A stretch of 64,000 bases of DNA, from the NCBI GenBank assembly GCA_032622095.1, contig CP136064.1, forward strand, positions 42,495,912 through 42,559,911. The letters are read 5' to 3'. The notes below the pieces were generated by a model. That model saw only the letters and a program-made list of their open reading frames with translations, searched no databases and was not told the DNA's origin. Each line of letters opens with the position of its first letter. The first letter of the stretch is position 1. Below are positions 58,661 through 64,000 of this stretch, piece after piece. The stretch is from Siphonodentalium dalli (lineage: Eukaryota; Mollusca; Scaphopoda; Gadilida; Siphonodentaliidae). A program made the position numbers and the translations under genes.

Positions 58661-58835
58661 CTTTCCTTCTGGGAGCTTTACCTCAGACAGCATGTCTGTG
58701 ACTGATCCATCATCTCGTCTGTATATTTTCTTTTCTGTATCTGTTCTTTGAGTTTAAGAGAGATCTGGAGGTCAAGTGACCAATTTTGAATGGGGATTTC
58801 CATGCAAATCTGCAGAGCAAAATTTAGAGTTGCAC

Positions 58836-59465
58836 ATACTTCTGAGTGTGACTTGATGTAGTATTGAAAACAACAGGTATTTACAGGGACGCCATAAGCA
58901 TCAAAGGGCAAGGGGGCAAACCAACCAGGAGGGCACTTTTCGGGTACCCACTGGCCTCACCTGAGTCAGGCCAGCAAGGGGGGCAAGTGCCCCCGTATGT
59001 CCCCCTTCTCTGGCGTCCCTGGGTATTTATCTGGCGACTGGCGGGTCCAATTGGAACTTGTTCCATTATAAATTATAATGTTGGTGTATTTATTTTTGAA
59101 TTTTATATTGATATTTCGAATCTGACAAATATAAGTTATGTAGGTCAAGTGATATGTAATTCCAGAAAAAAATTCTCAAAAATATATTTATAGCAAAATT
59201 TTATAATTTACGAAGCGGACCCACCAGATAAATACCTGTTGTCTAGTACCACATCAAGTCACACCACAGTCCCTAGGAATCACTGTTAGTTGAATAAAAT
59301 ATTATTTAATAATATTAAATCAATATATTATAGTTAGTTATTATATTAATATTATAATGTTATCTGTATAGAAGAGGTAATGTATCTAGATCTATTTGTT
59401 ATATTTTAATCAAATTTAATATTATATGGACAGTGATTCCTAGGACTGTGGTCACGCTCAGAAGT
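58836..59465. repeat. Inverted-repeat-bounded insertion next to the left duplication arm
   Basis: ACTTCTGAGTGTGAC at 58836 is mirrored by GTCACGCTCAGAAGT at 59451. GTGACTTGATGTAGTATTG...CAGGTATTTA is mirrored near 59233-59265. CCTAGGAATCACTG and CAGTGATTCCTAGG form a further inner pair. The hAT MITE sits within the first of these. The equivalent place in the right arm lacks the insertion. Confidence 0.55.
58884..59021. mobile_element. 138-bp hAT-type MITE
   Basis: Ends CAGGGACGCC and GGCGTCCCTG, flanked by an exact 8-bp duplication GGTATTTA (58876-58883, 59022-59029). The termini resemble those of the 1.1-kb hAT-type elements at 45.4 and 50.1 kb. Confidence 0.9.
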
Positions 59466-59508
59466 AGACCCAGTTGAGTCACATACATGATATACACATG
59501 TATGAGAC

Positions 59509-60165
59509 TCAGATTGGGTCAGTAGTGGCCAAATCTGATGCTCATACCTTTTCTAATTACAGGCGACAAAGGACTCCTGGTCGCAGATTCTGCTTGGTTC
59601 TCTTATTATGGTGACAATAAAGACAAGATTCCACCAAAAGTTCCGAAATCCGCGCCTTCATGAGCTAAAATAAAGACTTTTGTCATTTGTGCAAAAGAAA
59701 TTGTTGTCTGTCTGTTTACGGAAGCGATATTTCACCACATGTTAATGCTGTTTGTCATGCGCAGTTCAATGTTTCATGATGGTCAATAAAACGTGTACTC
59801 CACCCCGAAGACGACTGTTGGAAATGTGTACTTGGAAGATATTATGGAAAAACTAAATTCTTTTGCTAAATGTTATGCTACTATGCCAATATATTACATA
59901 TGTAATAAAAATATTACCGAAAAATTATCAACATATACTTTTTAATAGAATTGTTGCATCGAAAATATACTATTTAAAAAGTGTACTCCAAGCCAGAATG
60001 AGAAAAAGTGTAGCCGAGTTAGATCATGCTTTATTACCCACTTCTACAAAATGTTGTATTATACTTTCAACAAGTTGTAGAAATATATTGGTGATATGAA
60101 GTAATTATTTTATTCAGTGAAACATAATCACTTCTCACATTTGTCATGGTGTCAAAAAATGACAT
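59509..60165 (+). repeat. Left arm of a ~660-bp inverted duplication
   Basis: Near-identical to the reverse complement of 60992-61652, with only a few differences (for example, AAAGTGTACTCC against AAACGTGTACTCC in the right arm). The arms are separated by 826 bp. Each includes the same terminal exon and about 500 bp of 3' sequence. Confidence 0.92.
59563..59663 (+). CDS. Terminal exon of an unidentified gene, left copy
   Basis: The acceptor TTTTCTAATTACAG is followed by 101 bp encoding about 33 residues: (G)DKGLLVADSAWFSYYGDN, then KDKIPPKVPKSAPS and TGA. AATAAA follows at 59669-59674, six bases after the stop. I do not recognise the protein. No upstream exon in the right phase was found in this orientation within the window, so this may be a dead duplicate of the right copy. 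Confidence 0.6.
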
Positions 60166-60991
60166 ACTCCGGCCCTGACGCCGACTCGGGGAAATTGTGT
60201 GTATACCGGTACCGATACTCGGAAGATATATGGTATAATTGCATCACTATACGGTATATATACTTATACCATTGTTAACTTCATTAAAAGTTGAACAAAA
60301 CAATCATTCTCCTATTATAATAAAGTGTACATCGAAATAGCATTAAAAAGTGTAGGCCTATACTGCCCTACTCCGGATCCGACTCATACATTTGGCCAAT
60401 ATCGGGTTTTTTTTTTTCATTCAGTGTCTATTTGTTCAGTTTAATTACGGTACCTACTCTCGTCCTGTATCTGGGATTGGGATAAGCAGACTTCATGGTA
60501 GCCGTTTTGTTATAGTTTTCTTTGTCCTGGTTTTCCCCCTGCACTAACAGCTACAAACTTGCACCATCATCTGGTCGTCCGTTGTTCGCACAGTAGTGAA
60601 ACAAACGCTATTTATTTATACCATATCAGGAATAGACTCACACGGAATGCTCTTTTCCAAAAGCAAATATTTTTAGGTGTAACATGTTTTCATATTAGCG
60701 AAACAAACGCTAATTATAATAACCTATTTAGTGACACTTTAGTGATAATATATCGCCATTTTATTGTTCATAAATAGGCCTAACAAGTTTTGAGACTTTT
60801 TTTTACCATACAGTTTCAAGACTGGTTTATAGCATTAGTCTGTTGCAGTAAATCGATTCTGATAACTAAAGCTTATTTTGAACAAATGTTGTTATTGTAT
60901 ATATATACGCAATAGGCACACGAAAGCAAACCTTATGGGTGTTAGAATACAAACACAGTTCGCGCAGCTATCAATGCGCGACGATGTGATT
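60166..60991. other. Spacer between the inverted arms
   Basis: Contains a diverged extra copy of arm sequence near 60165-60235 (GACTCGGGGAAATTGTGTGT ... CTCGGAAGATAT) and, at 60830-60900, a reversed fragment of the 49.3-kb TTAA-type MITE interior. No gene is visible. Confidence 0.5.
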
Positions 60992-61652
60992 ATGTCATTT
61001 TTTTGACACCATGCATGACAAATGTGAGAAGTGATTATGTTTCACTGAATAAAATAATTACTTCATATCACCAATATATTTCTACAACTTGTTGAAAGTA
61101 TAATACAACATTTTGTAGAAGTGGGTAATAAAGCATGATCTAACTCGGCTACACTTTTTCTCATTCTGGCTTGGAGTACACGTTTTAAATAGTATATTTT
61201 CGAAGCAACAATTCTATTAAAAAGTATATGTTGATAATTTTTCGGTAATATTTTTATTACATATGTAATAAATTGGCATAGTAGCATAACATTTAGCAAA
61301 AGAATTTAGTTTTTCCATAATATCTTCCAAGTACACATTTCCAACAGTCGTCTTCGGGGTGGAGTACACGTTTTATTGACCATCATGAAACATTGAACTG
61401 CGCATGACAAACAGCATTAACATGTGGTGAAATATCGCTTCCGTAAACAGACAGACAACAATTTCTTTTGCACAAATGACAAAAGTCTTTATTTTAGCTC
61501 ATGAAGGCGCGGATTTCGGAACTTTTGGTGGAATCTTGTCTTTATTGTCACCATAATAAGAGAACCAAGCAGAATCTGCGACCAGGAGTCCTTTGTCGCC
61601 TGTAATTAGAAAAGGTATGAGCATCAGATTTGGCCACTACTGACCCAATCTG
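60992..61652 (-). repeat. Right arm of the inverted duplication
   Basis: Reverse-complement partner of 59509-60165. Homology resumes, more diverged, beyond the arm: 61690-61765 matches 58780-58845 in reverse (GAATGGGGATTTCC, GCAAATCTGC, AGAGTTGCACATACTTCTGAG). Confidence 0.92.
61499..61599 (-). CDS. Terminal exon of an unidentified gene, right copy
   Basis: Identical over all 101 bp to the exon at 59563-59663, with the same acceptor and the same AATAAA after the stop. Upstream exons of a minus-strand gene would lie to the right. The minus frame at 61675-61926 has charged, helix-like sequence (RKRLRYIELKLAKCDQIRSF) and could be part of it, but no donor was confirmed. Confidence 0.6.
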
Positions 61653-62831
61653 AAGCTCTAAAGAGTGTAAATCTTTAGAGCTTCCCTGGAGCTAGCTCAG
61701 AAGTATGTGCAACTCTTAAACTTTTGCTCCGCAGATTTGCAAGGAAATCCCCATTCAAAATCCACCACGGCGGAAGACACACACTATTCGTTGCTCTTTC
61801 CAATTTTTCGTCATCTTCCCGCTTACGAAAACTTCTTATTTGATCGCATTTTGCCAATTTAAGCTCAATATATCTCAGTCTTTTTCTAACGATATCCTGA
61901 CAGTGAAACCATGCTTGACAGAACACAGGGATATCCCCAATCTATTTATAGCATATCAGGCTGTATCAGGGGAGATAACCATGCATGCAGTTTATAGAAG
62001 CGCTAGGAACAGGCAGTAAACAGCTGATTTCAACAACAACAACACGGTGACGATTATTTTTGAGTCCCTTTAACGACAATAAACGAAATTGAAATTCCCA
62101 ACTACACCTTTAACCGGACTCGGCCTCCGACTCGCAGTTCGACTTATAATCCTCCCAAAAATTTCCATTCTATAAATAAAACACCATGCGCCCAGGCGAA
62201 TCAAGAATTCTGGACTAACTACAACTGAGAAAGGAACGGCAAAACCACCTGATGTCACGAGAAAGAAGCAATTGAACTGAGTATACCTGTTTGTGGAGCG
62301 GTTCGACCTTACACGTCGCCACTACCAAACGCACGGGTTAGTTTCACGATACCCCCCAAATAACTCCACTGAACCGCCAGCGACATGAAAGCAACGGACA
62401 AACTTGTCCAGGGACACGAATCGTCTCTCCTGAGATCACAAATGTGCGTTTATCGCGATTAGAACCAATACAAACGGCCTCCCATAGATTCGCAATTCTT
62501 TTGAACATAATCGCCGCAGTTTATTTACTAACGAATTGCTCTGTATAATTATACTGATACTACTGAAGGCCGTCACTCCGTCAGCTTCGTGAGACTGCGT
62601 GCACTCGTGTTGTAAGTTATTCATTATTATATGCCCTTTTTTCTTTGCTTCATCTTTTCTTGGTCGCTGGCAAATCAGTAAAATAGTAAATATTGTGCGG
62701 TTTGTTTTGTGAGAATAATACATTAAAGACTGATCGATTCAAAGTCCGATCCAAAGATGTCAATGCCTAGAGTGTGAAAAATACGGAACGCCGGGCGTAC
62801 AAGAATTGAGTTAAACATAAATTTATTGTCA
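61653..62831. other. Possible upstream part of a minus-strand gene; unproven
   Basis: Less AT-rich than its surroundings. Minus frames at 61675-61926, 62070-62258 and 62436-62723 show no domain I recognise. A small hairpin (GCTCTAAAGAGTGTAAATCTTTAGAGC region) lies at 61655. Confidence 0.35.
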
Positions 62832-63308
62832 TTAAAGGTACTCAACCCGTAAAGAGGGTCCCCATCTCAACAGATTCCAACAACAACAATCCGATCGGAG
62901 GGTCCTATATTACTATTTCTTTGGCTTTGGGGGTAAAACATATTTGATTCGAGTCGAGGAACCCATCAAACAAAGCTCAGAGTTATTAGATATTGATTTT
63001 TGAAATTTGTTATAAACTCGAGATCAGTACTACTAACTGCCGTAATCTGCTCTGGATGTGTTCTCCAAATCTATTCAAACAGACAAGGATGGATAACTCT
63101 AAAATCAAGTGGTAATTTTAACGCAACTTTGACTGAGTTCTGGGCCAGATAGTATTCCCGATAATGAAAAATAATAGATTTCTAAAATCGATATCTAACA
63201 AATCTGAGGTTTGATGGGTGACTTCCTCGACTCGAATCAAATATTTTTGACCCCCGAAGCCATTGAAATAGTAATTGAGAGGAGTTTTATCGGGTTGAGT
63301 ACCTTTAA
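62832..63308. mobile_element. 477-bp TTAA-type MITE
   Basis: TTAAAGGTACTCAACCCGTA to GAGTACCTTTAA, with TTAA at both edges. It is near-identical to 48340-48827, including the internal foldback. Confidence 0.88.
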
Positions 63309-64000
63309 AATACACATTAGACAATATGGATTATGGCAAAAGTGCTGCAGGGCCACTTTGGCTTGCCCCGCTCCCACATAACACACATTCAATACGCAGC
63401 AATAAATGACAATGGTTAATAATATAATATGCACATGAGAAATAAAGTGGTTGCAATTGCACATGTAAATATAAGTGAACGATGATTTATCTTGTCCAAG
63501 AAGTGCTCGATTCGGCACTATCAGTATTTCTATAAACTTTTGACTACCTTTTTGCAATGTTATTAACGCCAGCGGTGTATACTGTTCTACAAATTTTAGA
63601 AATCTGAGGTCCCATGGGGATTTTATAAATAGATAATTGGGTTTTCCGGTTATTTTGGGACGCGTTAAAGTTGTACTGCGACCCCGAGTTCGGTAAAAGC
63701 TGTAGTTGGAATGTCCAAGTTCGTGAAAGTTCAACTGACTATGCCGATGATTTGAGAAGCTTTATTGTTTTAGGATATTGTAGGAATGCTAATCTGGCCG
63801 TGTCAAATTGAGCTTTAGCGATGGGATATCTCGCAGGACAACACATTTCGGGTTTTCTTGGGGTGTGTATTCGCTGGATGTCTTATAGTTGCAGTGTGTC
63901 ACTATTATGACCGCGTTAATTGCGTTCGCTGTTTAGGTATGAACAGTGGCTGGGCCATGCACACTTGAAGATTTTATGGCGGGAACACAATTTTTTATCC
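63309..64000. other. End of window, no gene recognised
   Basis: A 165-codon minus frame (63237-63734) ends inside the MITE and has no recognised domain. A short plus frame starting MGYLAGQHISGFLG at about 63819 is hydrophobic and followed by possible splice sites, but has no support. Confidence 0.35.

Noticed and set aside
59863-60099. 78-codon frame conserved in both duplication arms
   Set aside because: It is conserved only because the arms are nearly identical DNA. It lies after the AATAAA of the terminal exon and shows no domain.
63237-63734. 165-codon minus-strand frame
   Set aside because: The longest unassigned frame, but it ends inside a TTAA-type MITE and has no recognisable domain. 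It is left as unproven rather than called a gene.
1-64000. tRNA, rRNA or other structured RNA genes
   Set aside because: None could be recognised by eye. A covariance-model scan was not possible, so absence is not proven.

Overview
The window is animal nuclear DNA: AT-rich, intron-containing, dense in transposons, satellites and hairpins, with no operons. The species cannot be named from sequence alone. Frequent TAGGCCTA palindromes and dispersed repeats carrying GTCCGTCCG tracts suggest a marine invertebrate (echinoderm or hemichordate, or a lophotrochozoan); this is a low-confidence inference.

One protein-coding gene is clear. Four plus-strand exons (30461-30575, 33029-33092, 37057-37178, 43126-43775) join in phase into 316 residues and a stop. 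They encode the alpha/beta-hydrolase part of an arylacetamide deacetylase / neutral cholesterol ester hydrolase 1-like enzyme, with HGGGW, YRLAPE, GDSAGG and the Asp and His of the triad all present. The N-terminal anchor exon(s) were not found. Introns of 2.5, 4.0 and 5.9 kb are filled with repeats. A second unidentified gene is represented by an identical 101-bp terminal exon present twice (59563-59663 plus, 61499-61599 minus) in an inverted duplication of about 660 bp per arm.

Layout. 1-30 kb has no recognised gene. It holds dispersed repeats, a 2.1-kb DNA transposon with a 9-bp target duplication (6962-9060), C-tract repeats with a G-rich foldback (10.4-11.2 kb), short tandem arrays (13.5-14.7, 17.9-19.6 kb), a 4.4-kb satellite region with a ~157-bp monomer and ~530-bp higher-order units (21.95-26.4 kb) and a hairpin-bearing foldback (28795-29254). 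30-44 kb is the esterase gene, whose introns carry further foldbacks, TA repeats, a LINE tail and tandem repeats. 44-51 kb holds two hAT-type non-autonomous elements in opposite orientation around a dead LINE. 52-54.5 kb is a cluster of GCGCTTAAGCGC palindrome arrays in elements with 6-bp target duplications. 55.8-57.3 kb is a diverged hairpin cluster. 58-64 kb has a LINE remnant, a hAT MITE, the inverted duplication and a TTAA-type MITE.

The most unusual content is structural: a family of ~69-nt near-perfect hairpins whose two arms change together between copies, arrays of self-complementary CTTAAG-centred units, and a modular order of motifs shared by several different repeat families. These look like products of palindrome replication or repair and transposition rather than a gene system.
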